A stretch of 64,000 bases of DNA, taken from contig JAKSYS010000162.1 of assembly GCA_022925895.1 (NCBI GenBank), positions 36,567 to 100,566 of the forward strand, in the 5' to 3' direction. The position numbers and the translations under genes are program-made. A model generated the notes under the pieces. The model saw only the letters and a list, made by a program, of their open reading frames with translations. It was not told the DNA's origin and made no database searches. Numbering within the stretch: the first letter of the stretch is position 1; the number at the start of each line of letters is the position of its first letter. The stretch comes from Fragilaria crotonensis. Taxonomy: Eukaryota > Bacillariophyta > Fragilariophyceae > Fragilariales > Fragilariaceae. Below, piece by piece: positions 46,429 to 59,500 of the stretch.

Positions 46429-48935
46429 TATGGAAGAAAAACAAAACAAAATGGATAATTACTCCGCATTTTGCCGTTTTTGTCGCTTTTACCGTCCATA
46501 CATACGACAAAGACAAAAACAAACCTGTTTAGGATAAGGGAGGGCCTAACTAGACTACGTTGCACTTGCGCATTCACAAACTCGGGTGTCACATTTTGTG
46601 AGAACCCGGTAATACAGAGAACGCCATCGGCCTTCTGTTTTTCGATCAAAGTGCCCGGACTCGCAAAACGAGCTCGACTTTTGAGGGCTGTTTGGTGGAC
46701 TGTAAGGGCCTCCCTGGATACACTTAAAAGGAAAATGTTATCATGTCACAACTTTGCTTCCTTAAAAAACATTATCGGAGACCTGGTGTACACAACCATA
46801 CTTGGAATTCTTCTTACAAAATGTTATTCATAATTGTGAGCGACCAATACAAGGAGATGGTGTGGCTCATCTTGCTGAGCGAGACCCTGTTGCTGTGGCA
46901 CACGCCTGTGTCTACATTGACAGCAATTTTGAGGATGGGAAGGATCACGAGCAGTACTGTGCTATGAGTGCCTTCTATTGCCACTTGGAGCGACGCAAGC
47001 CAGAGTCGGGTTTGGAGAATTCATTCGTGCAGCTCGACATGAGCTGCTGGCTACAACTCGCTTGGGCGACAAGAGGCTGGTTTGGTGGCTGTACTGGACC
47101 AATTGGCCTTCAGTTGTCCGGGTCAATATAAAGAGAGACTTGTCACCAACAATTTGTCTGCAGATGGTGGATTTGTTTCTGCATGGAAAATATCCAGAAG
47201 TTATCACTCTGAATGGTTGAGTTGCCAGGAGGTATATTGCAGTGTTCCAATGCTGGTGGTCCTTGAATACCACCTCGTGATTACATAGGTGGCGTGCACA
47301 TTGGTGTATGGCATCCGACTGAATGTTAGACAAGCATACAATGACCTATTGGCAAGGTCAAACAATGTCCAAATTGAGGGGATACTTTATGCACCTGGCA
47401 GCCAGCACCACTTCTGCCTGCTGTACAGCAGCAATTATACTGTGATTCTTGATGGGGCTGATATCAGCGTCATGGACATTGCACCAATTGGCAATTGCAC
47501 CTGTCGGAAGTTGATTGTTTAGGTTTGCCAGATCGTATCTCATACTAGTAACGTACACAAGATCCGTTGCGTGAGGAGGAGGAAACAGGGCAATATCTCA
47601 TGGTTGAGGATTTGCGTTCCATCACTTACACAACTCTTTGTTGAGGAGGATGCGTGTTTCTATTGGATCAGCTAGGGCCAGTCGCTGTGATCTTGGGAAC
47701 ATGCAGCATCCTAACAGGATACACATGCTTCTCGACTAAGTGACGACGACAGAGTACACTGAAAACTCGAAAGTTCCTCAGCTGACATTGCGGAAGCAAA
47801 CTGCTTCCCAAATGTTCTTTCTGAAATGCGAGATGTCAAAGGTGACACAGGTCTCCAGCCTGTGGAGGCAATGACTGACAAGGGAAGTGAACATTGTGTT
47901 GCAAATTTCATTGACACATTTGTTGATCTTGCTTGGAAACCCTCCCACAACAATGTAGGTGACTTGTCACAGGGATTTTCAGTTTGGACTGAAGAAGCAA
48001 GTCCCTAGCTTGGTGTAGGCAAACTGGGTTTTTGTGATACCAAATCTCTGGTAATAATAATGGTATGTCATTTGATGGTGTTGCTTTCAAGCTTGTTTAC
48101 CATGACACGTCCATTAGTTGGGATGGACAAGTCATACGTCTCTGTGCATCACTGGCTTGTTGTCCTGATTGAACTGACACACCAATTTGGGGTGGCCTCG
48201 ACGTCCCACGCTGAACCACGTTGCTACATGGTACATTTTCCGCTACTGAAGAGCGGATTGTGAACGCAGGATGATGCAGGGCAGCAGCAATGGCGGCTGC
48301 TGGATGTCCTGTTATTGCATCTAGTGAGGATGATATTGCACCTGTGGGCGTGGATGTTGTTGGTGCAACTAAGGTTTACAATAACAATGACGGCAAGAAT
48401 GATGATGACAATGAAGAGAAACTTCTTCATTGGAGGGATGAAGTGCTTCCACCTTACACCCCAAAAATGGTGCACCCACCACCAAAGGTGGCTTTCAGAT
48501 CAAGAACTGGTTGCACTTTCATGCACGGAAGAAGCATTGGGATGGGGCACAGCAACAGTAGCTAGCTGCTGCTGAAGATGACTCATCACTTTTCTCTTGT
48601 TGCAATTCTAATGATGGAGATGATGAGCATGCTGACACCATTGGGTATGGATACTAATGACTGTGATGGACATGTTGGTGCTAATGAAGATTTTGAAACA
48701 GCAATCAGACACAATAACGGTGGTGAACTTTATCATCAGGTGATCACATGAGACCAGCATTCACAAAAAAACAACTGCAGACTCTGTTAATGCAGCCAGC
48801 ATGACTGCTGATGCAGTCCAGGGCAATTACACAGTGCCAAGGAGGAAGAGGCTGAGATACTAATTGATGCAGCATGTAACCTTATAGTTCACAAAACAGA
48901 CAGATAGAAGAGAAATGCCCACTTCTCCTTATCCT
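46429..48935. other. no supported gene; decayed transposon-like DNA
   Basis: Short frames in all phases. An opposed pair, AAGGGAGGGCC (46539) and GGGCCTCCC (46704), could mark a small decayed element. A plus-strand stretch 48290-48565 encodes a DDDNEEKLLHWRDE-type acidic segment of unknown kind. Nothing firm. Confidence 0.35.
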
Positions 48936-50930
48936 TCACAACAAAAGCTGTGCCTCTACTAGGCTCACAACCATTGACAAGGACATGACTGGTTTGGCTA
49001 GATCACGGAAGGATTGGATGCGATCATGTGTGCCTACTTTTTCTGATGCACCTTGTGACCATGATGTGATGAGGATGCCCTTTCCATGAGTTTCAACTGC
49101 AAATATGGCATGCATTGTGTCTATGACAAATGTGCCAACGATTTTCCGTATGCCCTGCAGGTCTGTCATCTTAATACACTTCTATGAACGATAAGAAGGG
49201 CACTTGATGTATGGGCCTTGTATGTTCTTCAAGGCGTGAGGCATTGTAACCACAAGGTGTTCCAAATGTAGAAATGAAACAGATGATGTTTTTAATTTGT
49301 GGAATTTGATACCTTCCAACCACTTCCAGCATCTTGTAGGAGATACTTGAGGATAAGTGGCGTGAGCCATTTGATTGCATTTTCTGCCAAGGCTGCATCC
49401 CCAACTTGCTTTGCCTCCTAAAGCGTAACAAATTTGAATCAGCATCCAGCCATATCCCAAAGCAAAGAAGGCATTCCATTGTGCCCAGGACTGCCATAAG
49501 GTTGGGGTTGTACCTTGAGATGGCATGCCATACATCACCCTGCATAGTTGTTGCAGCAACAAAATAACATACCTGATAGTTCCGAGCACTCAATAAGAGC
49601 AAAGTTGGTGATGCCACAGCACAATCAGTCCGGGGAAAACTTTGACAAATAGTTTGAAGGCACAAGACATCAAATTTAAGCGCCATATCATCAAGGATAG
49701 TCAATATCTTGGTGGTAAGATAAGTATTTCATGACTCAAGTACATGAATGAGGATGACACCATGCTGCACAGTGTGCACAACATTGATGACAGCACACAT
49801 GAAGATGCCATGAGGATTAATTCCCATCGATGCGGTTGATGGCATTGCCTTCCATGTGGTACATTGAGAGTCCCCGAAGAAAATTGTTGGTCCCATTCTT
49901 GCAAGATGCATCATTGACATGAATCCATGCAAAAGAAATGAGCACTCAGCGTTTGGGATTGTTGAGATCTTCAACAAAACAATCACCACAGGACCGATGA
50001 TGACGAAGTGTACTTCCGTGATGACAGTTTGTACGGCAGCAAAGTTGATCACCTTGGTTACCATAAGTAATCACAAACGGCGGCAAAGTTGATTGCCTTG
50101 GTAACCATCATTTATCACAAACAACAGCAGACAAACAATATCAACAATAAGCCACTGCTGACCACCAAGTATCAAAGGAACATTCTTCAAATGAGAATCA
50201 TTACCAGCTTGTGCCTTTGACATGACATTCAAAGTTACTGCATCCATTAGCTACTGCGTGAAATGCATGTGTGATGCATCCTTTGGATTGTGCACTATTG
50301 GCTTGGATTTCATCGCGGATGATCGTCTGTGGTTTACGTCGGGGACATAGCAGAGTACACTCCATGATGTGCACTTTCATCTCAGCTTTTTGGTGAAGAG
50401 TGATGTTGTGAAGGACACACCAGGACACACTTCAACATGCCCCTCACAGTCAATGATGGCAGTCCCATCAATAGGAACGAGTAGTAGCTGATTCCGGCGG
50501 GTGATGAGTTCATCATGATAAAGCGCACCACGGTAGCAATTGTAAGTCTTTGCCTCACCAAGTTTGTTGTTGCTTGGAATGTCCATGCATTGACTTGGGG
50601 TCTTTGTTGTTAAGTAGCTAGTACTAGATTTGCTTGTGCAACCATCTTTTCATCCTGTAGCAAAGACAAAAATGCACCAGGATTCAAGTCAAAGCAAGCA
50701 ATCTCTTGAGCTTTGTCACTATCCTTAAGAGCAATGGAGATACCTGGGGGAGAGGATGATGGTGCTGAGAATGTTGCAGAGCCTGATACATCCTCTGTTG
50801 GATGTTCACTTTCCTGGACATTGGCTGCTTTTTGGTTAAAGTTGAAGAAGCCAATTGACTTTGAAGTACACGCCCGCATTAGACCTATGTGCAGCGTGCA
50901 GTGCGTGTCAAGACACACACTAGTAGCCAT
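48936..50930 (-). pseudogene. possible KDZ/CMC-type (Plavaka/Zisupton-like) transposase fragments
   Basis: Minus-strand fragments in changing frames keep a plausible order: LNPGAFLSLLQDEKMVAQ (50690), LVPIDGTAIIDCEGHVEVCP (50470), VILLKI-type and FFGDSQ (about 49900), SFPRTDCAVASP (49630), then WKV/GIKFHKLKT and FISTFGTPCGYNASRLEEHT (49300-49220). The last stretch matches my memory of the K.HE..H...I..FG.P..YNA..EE.HK region of KDZ-family transposases, and the second one its variable '..DGT..D..G' segment. This is recollection only, with many stops and frame changes, so a different origin is possible. Confidence 0.3.
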
Positions 50931-53900
50931 CCTCCAGAATCTTCAGAACAATGCATCAATGTTCAACATCATGTTGCACAACCATCACTGCATGCGTCTC
51001 ATTTGCTCTAATGTGTTCCAGCAAAGCATTGTCGACAATTCCAGGAGACAGGGCGTTATAAATTGCAGGCAAGAGCATAGTTGTAATTTGAAATTGATTC
51101 AGCTGGGCATTACAAACATTTCATTGTTGTCCTTATAAGAATCAAAATCATTGCCATGCATCTTTGCCATTTGTTCCATAGTCAAATTATTCAAATGGTA
51201 TGTGTGATAAAGGATTGGTGTCGATTCCTGGATTCAGGCTTGTGTCCACAGTTGCCCGACATCCTGCTGACTGCTACCTTTCCATGTAGCTTATCCTTAC
51301 AGGATGAAGACCTCTGCCTCAGATGCATACACAGTTTGCATTCAGTTTTGAACCGAGCATAGCGATTGATGTTCAAGCACTCAAACATGACAATAGTCAA
51401 GTTTGAGTTCAATTACCTGACTTTTACAACGTATGATTCTACTTCAACAAAATGTGTTGTGAGCAGTACATTTGCAACACAATCCTGAGCCTTGGGTGGG
51501 AAGAAAATTGCTCGGGTATAACTTGGAGCTTGAGTATGTCATATGGAAGGCAATGACGCTTCAGCAGCATCTCATGAACTTTGTTACTTTATAGAAAAAA
51601 GTGAACATCAGCCAGGTACTGACCCATCATTACAGAGGAATGAAGATCAATGACCACATAAAAACGCACAAAGAACAAACTTTGTAAACAATGTTTACAA
51701 CAACAGGACAAATATCTGAAAAGGCATTGCCAAGAATCAAGAGCAAGACGCATATTTTCTTGTTCATGTATACATGCAATGAAGCAAACATTTCTTATTC
51801 ATATATAGAAACCCCTGGAATATGTGGTAGTGAGCCAATGGATAAGGTACTACAAACAAGAGATTTGGCCTCCCTGTCCTGATGTAACAAACAACATATA
51901 GTAGGCAGGCATGGATACAAAAGCCATTGTGGACCACCATGATTTCTTGAAAACTTATGCAAACATTGAAACTCCTTTTCTTTGATTGGACACCACTGCA
52001 TTTTTGATTCTGCTCCTTGTTTCCTTGCTTGCAGGAGTTTCCTGAGATACTAGTACTTTGAAAATCATTTAGATCTTTGTCACACTTCATAGGATTTCCG
52101 TCTTTTGAACCTGTTCTCCAACCAGCATGCAAACAAAATGGCATAAAAATGAAACTGCTGTTTCCAACAAAAGGCAACAGTATTAGCATGTACCAAGGGT
52201 CAAATTGGCATCTGTGGCCCAGCTAAGTGTGCAGTAAAGGAAAGGTTTGTCACTAGTGTGAATCACTAATTTTTGTTTCTTGTTGAGTTGTGAGAACAAA
52301 TTTTCCACCAGGAGTTTTTATTGCATTTCACTGTCGTGTCTTTGCCCGATTTCTCACTTCCTTTGTTATGCAGTGCTTGTGTTGACCATACTGAGTCCAA
52401 CAAATTGACCTGAGACCTTCTATTGGTGTAGCTGTTGAAGCAAAGAACTTGAAGTTTGTTGCCGAGGAGTGCAGTCACGTCGTAGTCGTGGTCGTGGTAG
52501 ATTTTGACGCAATTCAAAAGTTTCCCTCCGGAGCAGCACTCCAGCTTAAACCCATGACACTTCTATTTTTCCCTCAACTGTTGTAATTAAGAGACAAATG
52601 TGGTGAAACAAAGAAAGGCTGTTGAAGACAATTTGATGATAAAATGTTTTCAGATTGCAATGTCACGAGGAGGACCGACTCAAATTAGGATCCAGCCAGC
52701 CAATGCAGCGGGACGGCAACAATCTACAGCAGCAGCAGGCCAAACGGTAGAAGACTTTTATGCTTTGTATCTGAAGAACTCATCAAAGACAAAACCATTG
52801 GATTGCATTTGGCGAATGCTGAACTTTGGTGCCAATTAATGACGATGCCAAGGGCAAGGCACCACATGATTTTTGACCAATCTGCACTCAAAGAGCTCAA
52901 GTAGTAGGTCGCCTCACCCTAACAAAATAAAGGAAGAGAACAATAAATGGTGACATCACTTCCATACAACATCACCAGGGCCAATGCTGAGCCTGCAAGT
53001 GTTTAACAACAAGCATGTGCTCTCGGTGCAAAAGTGTTTTTGAGTGCACTACAACAAAATGGATTTGCCACACCAAAAAGGTAAGTTGTGCATTTCTACC
53101 CACATAGAGTCCTGCTACAGACAATAAGGAATAGATGTCAATTGCTACTTTGTGAGTTGTAGTATGCTTGATGTATGATTCTATTGATGATGGCAATTGG
53201 CCGTTGTCAATGTCAATTTTTGTGTTGTGGAGGATGGTACAATTTGTACATCGACCCTCTTGCAAAACGTATGAAAATGGCCATCTATCAAAAAGACAGA
53301 TTTGTCTTTAATTAAAGAAAAACCCCTGGAAGGTAGTAAAGCTTGGGTTGGATTTCCGAGATAATTTCCCAGATGATACTCCAGGCTGTACTAGTCGTAC
53401 ATATGTGATACGGAGTACAAACACCAGGGTACCAGTACAAAAGTACGGAAATTCCACCGAAGTGGTATTATGTACGGAAGTGTAACGGGGGTCCCCGTAG
53501 AATTTTACTGTACTCTAATTTTGGGGTGGGTATATTTTAGGTAATTTTTGTTGCACAAGTGGCGCTGAGAGTGAATTTTTTTCCTTCGTAGAGCCTCCTA
53601 TTAGAAATCCACTATTCCATTTGTACTGGATCTCAACATCCTACGCGCGTTTTGTTCAGAGTACTCCGATCATAAAGGATTTTATTGGTACCACTGTCAT
53701 CATCTGCATCATCACCGTCATCGTCATGACCTACTGATCTTGTTGAATACAACAACCACCCGGTTGGGATGTTTTGGGATGCTGTTTTGTTTGATGCTGG
53801 TGGCTGAGGTCATGAGGATGCATTGCTGCCTTGGTTAGATGGAATCCGAGTTAAGCACGATGTTGGTCGGCATCTATGTTGGTGCATGGGTTGGTTGAGG

Positions 53901-55116
53901 CGACTGCAGGCCTGTCAACAACATGGTTTGCACTGTTTACTGAGGCTTCTTTGGAGAAGTCGTGGACCTACTGGTTTGTAATGAAGTTTTCATGCTGGTT
54001 GGTCCATTGGTTGCGTTGGAAGCATTGAGCAAGATGTTGGCTGGCGGCATCAAAGTTGGTGCAACCAATCCGCCCACAAACCAGCAGCCCATGTTTGCAG
54101 TCTCAACAAGCAAGTATTGATGGAGATGCCAGGTAAATGGTGGACTTCTCTGTCAGAGCAACCACGGGATCATTGCTGGTTGTTGTGATGGCAAAGGCAT
54201 CAGTGATTTGGAATCAGTTGTACCGCTGTTCTCCGGAAATTGTGTTGTTATGTTATCATTGCTGGGCATACTGTCAGGACTGCATAGGACTGGTTTACAG
54301 GCATGCTGGTTACCCTGCTTGAGGATTGCAATTGAGTGAAATGGCCACATCTAGAGATGTTTAGTTACTATTTGTTGGGTTGTGGTGAGCAATCATCAAA
54401 GGTGAAGGTAAACTGCAATGTAGCTAAGCTAATTGATAACAACATATGTCCGGATAGTCAGCGTTCAGAGTCCGCCATAGATTTCCTTTGATTCTTCACG
54501 TTAAAAATACTGTACTGGAGTATGTACTTAGATGTCCGTAGCCGTAGCACAGTAGGCTATGAACCGTACGACCTGTAATTGAGCAACACTTGAATGCACG
54601 ACATCACGAAATCACGACCCCTTATCACGTGGTGGTACTGAGAGTGGAATTAAAAAGGACTACTATCACAGTACCGTTGTATTCCGACTATCATACACAT
54701 ACATAACATACTGTAGTACAGTACTGCGAGTCGTATATACTCCGAGTGTCTATTCATATATCTAATACGACTACCTTGTATTCATACAAATACCGGTAGA
54801 GAGTAGAGAGTAGGACAGAAGAAAACAGCCCGTTGGTTCAACGGAAGCACATGTGTCGCTCCGGTGCGCACTACCGGTAAAGTGCGAGAAGGTGGCACTG
54901 GGTACCAGGTACCAGGTACACTGGCACCTGGCACCTGGCACACATTCACCAACTTGAAAAGGTATGTATAAACGGGATACGCAACGACCAAATTTGCCTC
55001 ATTCATTTGGTACCTGGTACAACTCGTACTTCCCGGTAGATTTCTGTACATACCTGCATCGCTGATCATTGCTTCCCAAAATTCAGCATTACTTGGAGTA
55101 CCAGCGATCTGAAACA
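50931..55116. other. no supported gene; repeat-derived DNA then promoter region of the 55117 gene
   Basis: 50.9-53.3 kb has short minus-strand frames that could extend the transposon remains to the left. 53.3-54.5 kb has nothing recognisable. 54.5-55.1 kb is GTAC-rich and includes a palindromic patch at 54890-54945; it presumably contains the promoter of the next gene. Confidence 0.35.
54890..54945. repeat. GGTACC/GGCACC imperfect palindrome
   Basis: Repeats of GGTACCA and GGCACCT mirror each other: CTGGGTACCAGGTACCAGG then CACTGGCACCTGGCACCTGG. It can fold into a long imperfect hairpin. Similar GTACC patches are at 63680-63697. Confidence 0.7.
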
Positions 55117-56526
55117 ATGACGACCGATCCGGAAGGAGTTGGGCGGTCGCCTAATCAAAACCGGAGAGACAAGAAGAAGGATCGCTTTCGGCAGCGTTTG
55201 AAACAAGGTGCCAAGTCTGAGTTGAATGACAGCTTTGTGACACCCGATCCCAGGGATGAGTTGGAACTCCTTTCCCTTCCAACGACGGCCGCCTCCCAGA
55301 AGATCGAGATGCCAGTAGCTGGGAGGCCTGCTATGTCGTTGGATCGCATGAGAAGTGCCAGGCGAACGCAAGACCTCGGGCAGAAGAGAGAGAAACTCAT
55401 TCAAAAGCTACGTAATGACAAAAGCAAACGGCAACAGCCACTTCCGAGTTTCAAGACGGAAGATGATTCAGATCACGGATACTTGGAGTCGGGTGTCAGC
55501 GGAAACGATTCTATGCTCAGTAGCGACGGATTTTCAGCTCTCGAGGCCTCGACGATGAGCGGTGGCGACTCGCTAGGCGCATTCACAATGAGTGACGATG
55601 TCCATGACGTAACGAATCATTCAAATGATACAATAGGCGACGCTGTTATCGATAGACATGTTATCGGAGTGGGCACTTATGTCGAACATAACGCTCAAAA
55701 CGTGGTGCAGAACACCTCTGTCCAACTACCTGAACTTCGCCAAGGAAGGCAAGGGACTCTAACGAGAGTCCTCGCTCGTGGCCGCGTTCATAAGAGCAGA
55801 GGACATCGTTCTTTTCGGTCACTAGCAGCTTTGTCCTCTGAAACCCTAGATGACAGTCGGCACACGCTTAGTGATAGTCGCCATGACGACGAAGGGGAGG
55901 TAACGGTTTATGATTCTCAGCAGGTTGAATTCAATACAGCAGAAAGTCAATTTGGAAGCGTAATCCAAGGTTCCTCAACTAGTGGGATGCTGAAGGGCAG
56001 AGCTATGAAGCCGGCCAGTCCTGACACCTCTATTCAGGCCGCAAATGTTTCATTTGATACGCTGGACGGAAGACGTCGGTCATTGGACGGTAGCTGGAAC
56101 GAAGAAGCCGAACACCACGACCCTGAGACGAACGAAAAACGCACCCAGAAAATACGATCACGTCTCGTTGCACAAGGAATATCCCGCGTCCGTATGCGCC
56201 GAAGTAAGGACATCCCAATAGCTTCTCCAGACGCTTCCAACCTCAACGTCTTTGTCTCCGTAGATGCACCTGACGACAGCCGCCACAACGAACGGGATGA
56301 TCCTAAATCCGAGTTTCAGAAGGGAGAAAAACCTTTCGAGAAGATGCGACGGCGCCTTGTCGGCATTGGAATATCCCGTGCCCGTATGCACAAAAACACG
56401 GACTCCCAACTGCTTTCTTCAAAACAAACCGAGCAAAGCGTTAGCGCATCTTTCGATTCGCTCGACAACAGCCTCCGCACTTTGGACGATAGCCGCCATG
56501 ACGAGGTTGCGAAAGAAGAGCCCTGA
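55117..56526 (+). CDS. large F-box/TBC protein, N-terminal repeat region (frame 1)
   Basis: Start at ATG 55117 (MTTDPEGVGR). Basic, charged and probably disordered. The second half has imperfect repeats of about 55 residues: a core like K.R.RLV..GISR.RM (IRSRLVAQGISRVRMRRSKD, then MRRRLVGIGISRARMHKNTD) followed by S.D..D.S.R.LDDSRHDE. The frame closes at 56524-56526 (AKEEP stop), but a second frame already open at 56498 continues with similar composition. No ATG of its own suits a separate downstream gene. I read this as the N-terminus of one protein ending at 63540, with a frame break at about 56500-56526. Function of this part is unknown. Confidence 0.65.
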   Translation: MTTDPEGVGRSPNQNRRDKKKDRFRQRLKQGAKSELNDSFVTPDPRDELELLSLPTTAASQKIEMPVAGRPAMSLDRMRSARRTQDLGQKREKLIQKLRNDKSKRQQPLPSFKTEDDSDHGYLESGVSGNDSMLSSDGFSALEASTMSGGDSLGAFTMSDDVHDVTNHSNDTIGDAVIDRHVIGVGTYVEHNAQNVVQNTSVQLPELRQGRQGTLTRVLARGRVHKSRGHRSFRSLAALSSETLDDSRHTLSDSRHDDEGEVTVYDSQQVEFNTAESQFGSVIQGSSTSGMLKGRAMKPASPDTSIQAANVSFDTLDGRRRSLDGSWNEEAEHHDPETNEKRTQKIRSRLVAQGISRVRMRRSKDIPIASPDASNLNVFVSVDAPDDSRHNERDDPKSEFQKGEKPFEKMRRRLVGIGISRARMHKNTDSQLLSSKQTEQSVSASFDSLDNSLRTLDDSRHDEVAKEEP

Positions 56527-59500
56527 ACCACCGAGACCGGAATCATCTGTTCGTACGAGACTAACTAGATCCCTTCCCAATCAGGATTGCGAGGCTGATA
56601 CAGCGACTTCTTATTCTAACAGATTTGATGTGAGTGACATGAAATGGCGCGACAACGTGACGGCGCCTTCATTTGAACCAGAAGAACCTGAGTGCCTTCC
56701 TTTGTCGAATACCACAATCGACAAGACCTTGCGAGCTGTCTCGATTGAATCACCAGATCATTATCCCGGGGAGTTGGCGGAAGGTGGTGGCTCGGTAACA
56801 AATGCCGTTGATGCATATCAACCTGGTTCCCATCCTTCGACGGGCGATAGCATCCGTGTTGAGCTTCCGATGACTGAACAAGGTATTTCTGAGCTTGACG
56901 CCCCTCAAGATGAGAAGGAAAGAGACAATGGAAACCTTTCCAATGAGACACTGCACGATCCAGTGCAATCGGACGCATTTCTTCAGGGTTTTGGTCCCAC
57001 TCTGGGCGACACCTTCGCCCTTGTTGAGGATGATGCTCCTGCAGACGAGAAGGAGATGGATACCCGAAAACTTAACAGCAAGGCGTTTCACAATTCAGCT
57101 CATTTGGAGGGTCCCGCAAATGAAGATTTTGCGATCGCTGACAGTCAATATCTCGAACAGACGTTGGATTTTATTTCGCATCGAATAGGTAGTTCTTCAG
57201 TCGAAGTTGGCACAGATTCCCTCCTTGACAAGGTGCGATCCGGGGACATGGAGAACTTCGTCACTGCAGAACAGCCAGGCGCTGTGCTTGAGAATCAACT
57301 CACCAATCCAGCGACAAAAGCTGCACCCGCCTTACGAGGTGATGATCACGGTATGCATGGTGTTGACGGCGGCACTATAGACTCTGCTCCAATGCCTCGA
57401 AAAGGTTCCATCCTAAATGATCATATTGATGGCGAGTACGGTGCTGATGTTGAAGCCGAAGACGGCGTATCCGCCAATTGCCACGTTGAAAAGGAACTTG
57501 GACTGTTGCTCACGGGACCATATTCCTCTTGTCCGCTTAAGGTATCAGGGAATACGACGGTCCAGGAGTCCAAACATATCGAAGGACGCATCGAGGAGAA
57601 CGTGAGCGGCTCGATTCTCCCGCAGAGCAACGCTTTCGTTGGCGAATCCTTTGACTCACTTGTGTACGTACAAGGTGCAGCAACGCAAGAGCAACAAGGA
57701 AGAGATAGGCGCTTGACTGTCCAAACCTATGACCATGATTCTCAGGAAGAGGTGGAGTCTTCGACGTTGGCTTCGCAGACAGATACTCAGCTTGTTTGTC
57801 ACCGATATGAAGAGGTAGGCACACCTCCTCCACCTCCACCATCCAAGAAGCGACGTTCTTCAAGAAGAAAAGCGGTGGACATCGTCTTCGATTTTTCAGA
57901 TGAAAGTGCGAAAGCAGTGTGCGAACCCTCGACGGAAAGTTATCCGCCCGAGGTAGGAACTCCGCCTCCACCGCCGCCGCTGCCGAAAAAGAAAAAGAAG
58001 AGACGTGGCTCAAAAGCCAAAGAACCCTCGACATCCCTTGATATCGTTACCGCTGCGCCTGCATCGACGACTGACATTCTTGCGGAAGCTGTTGTTCTGT
58101 GTCCAGGAGAGTCACAGCTCACAGAGCCACGATTTCTTGCTGAGGTGAAACTGAACAATATGCAGGAAGTTGATCCCAGGTCGCCGCTCCTGACATGGTC
58201 AACTCTTCTGAACCAGTCAGCCTGGTTTCAGATCTGGATGGGCCCCAAGTCCTTGGGCTTAATAGAAGATCTCCACTCGACCAAGTATGTTGTTTCTCCC
58301 TCTGATGTCCCAGCTTTAGACTCGCAACCGCCCTCGAACAGACAGGTTCTTGCGGAATTGAGCAATGTAACGGATGTCGATGAGGGCGGTGCCGTCTCCT
58401 CGATGAAGAATGCTGTCGGACCTATTCTTCAGGCTGGAAACCTGTCAATTACCACGCAGCAAGATCCTCTTCCGGGCGCGTCACTTCCTTCTACTCTGCC
58501 TTCGATGATGCCACTGGACGAAGTTGATACGTCTGAGTCGTTTCCGATGTCGCCAGGCTTGCTCCTCGACTCGGTAATGTTCTTCAAAACCTCGCTGGAC
58601 GAACCGCATGTTGAGATCAGATCTGCTCTTGCTGAGGGTTCATTAATGAATGAGGAGGTCACTGACATCCTCCTTGCTTCGTCGAACCCTCGTTCAGAGG
58701 AAGAGCAACCCGTGTTCTACGACGATGCATTGCTCTTGAAGTCGTCCAGTGAATGCTCTGAACGTATGGGGGCAAGTAATGTCGCCTGGACGAAGCCTCC
58801 CAGTCACTCTGAGGGTACTGGTGATTATTCTGGCGATTGCTTTGATGATGGTGATCCTTTATCCGCTCGTGATATCGGTCTAGATGCGAATACGCGCGAA
58901 GGGTCCACGTACGTGTCGACAGTGGAAACGTGCCAACAATGTGCCACGGAGGACAACTTTCATGCGAATAGTCCGCATAGCGAGAAGGAGACGAAGAGCG
59001 TGCATCAGGAAGCGTTAGTGGATGGAAAACAAATGTTTCCCAACGATGCAAACGACAGAAATATGATTGTCATGCCTGCGACTGTTGTAATGGCTCCCGC
59101 AGTCGGCACAGACGATGCTGATGCTTGCGGCGAAGTTGAATCAACCGGAGTCTCGGCTTCGAAGGAAGCAATCAAGTTAGACATCGTCCCCTCTGGAGTT
59201 TCCGGCGCTCCTGCACCTACCGTCATCGCTGATGGTATATCCGCTGATGGATGGGACGTACGTTCGATCGTAGACCATCCTCCAGAAAGTACACCAGCAG
59301 CACTCGATTGTGATGCTGCCGCCTGGGATGCTTCCCAAGTTATTTTCGATGCCTCTGCCGTTGATTCCGGAGACTTTTTGTCTGCTTTGGAAGATCTGGA
59401 TTCGATAGGACCAACTCCTGATAATTTTGCTTCTGGAAAGACGTCAGATTGCGCTGAGGCTCAGCTTGATCGACGGACGAATGACGTTAGCACACATAGC

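Noticed and set aside
45929-46522. 197-codon minus-strand frame at the right end of the Harbinger-type element
   Set aside because: It crosses the element boundary at 46425 and has no recognisable domain, so it is not a gene of either the element or the host.
46539-46715. Small inverted pair AAGGGAGGGCC / GGGCCTCCC as a further element
   Set aside because: Arms are short and no matching target duplication was seen.
54830-54880. tRNA-like start (CCCGTTGGTTCAACGG)
   Set aside because: No full cloverleaf, anticodon arm or T-loop sequence follows.
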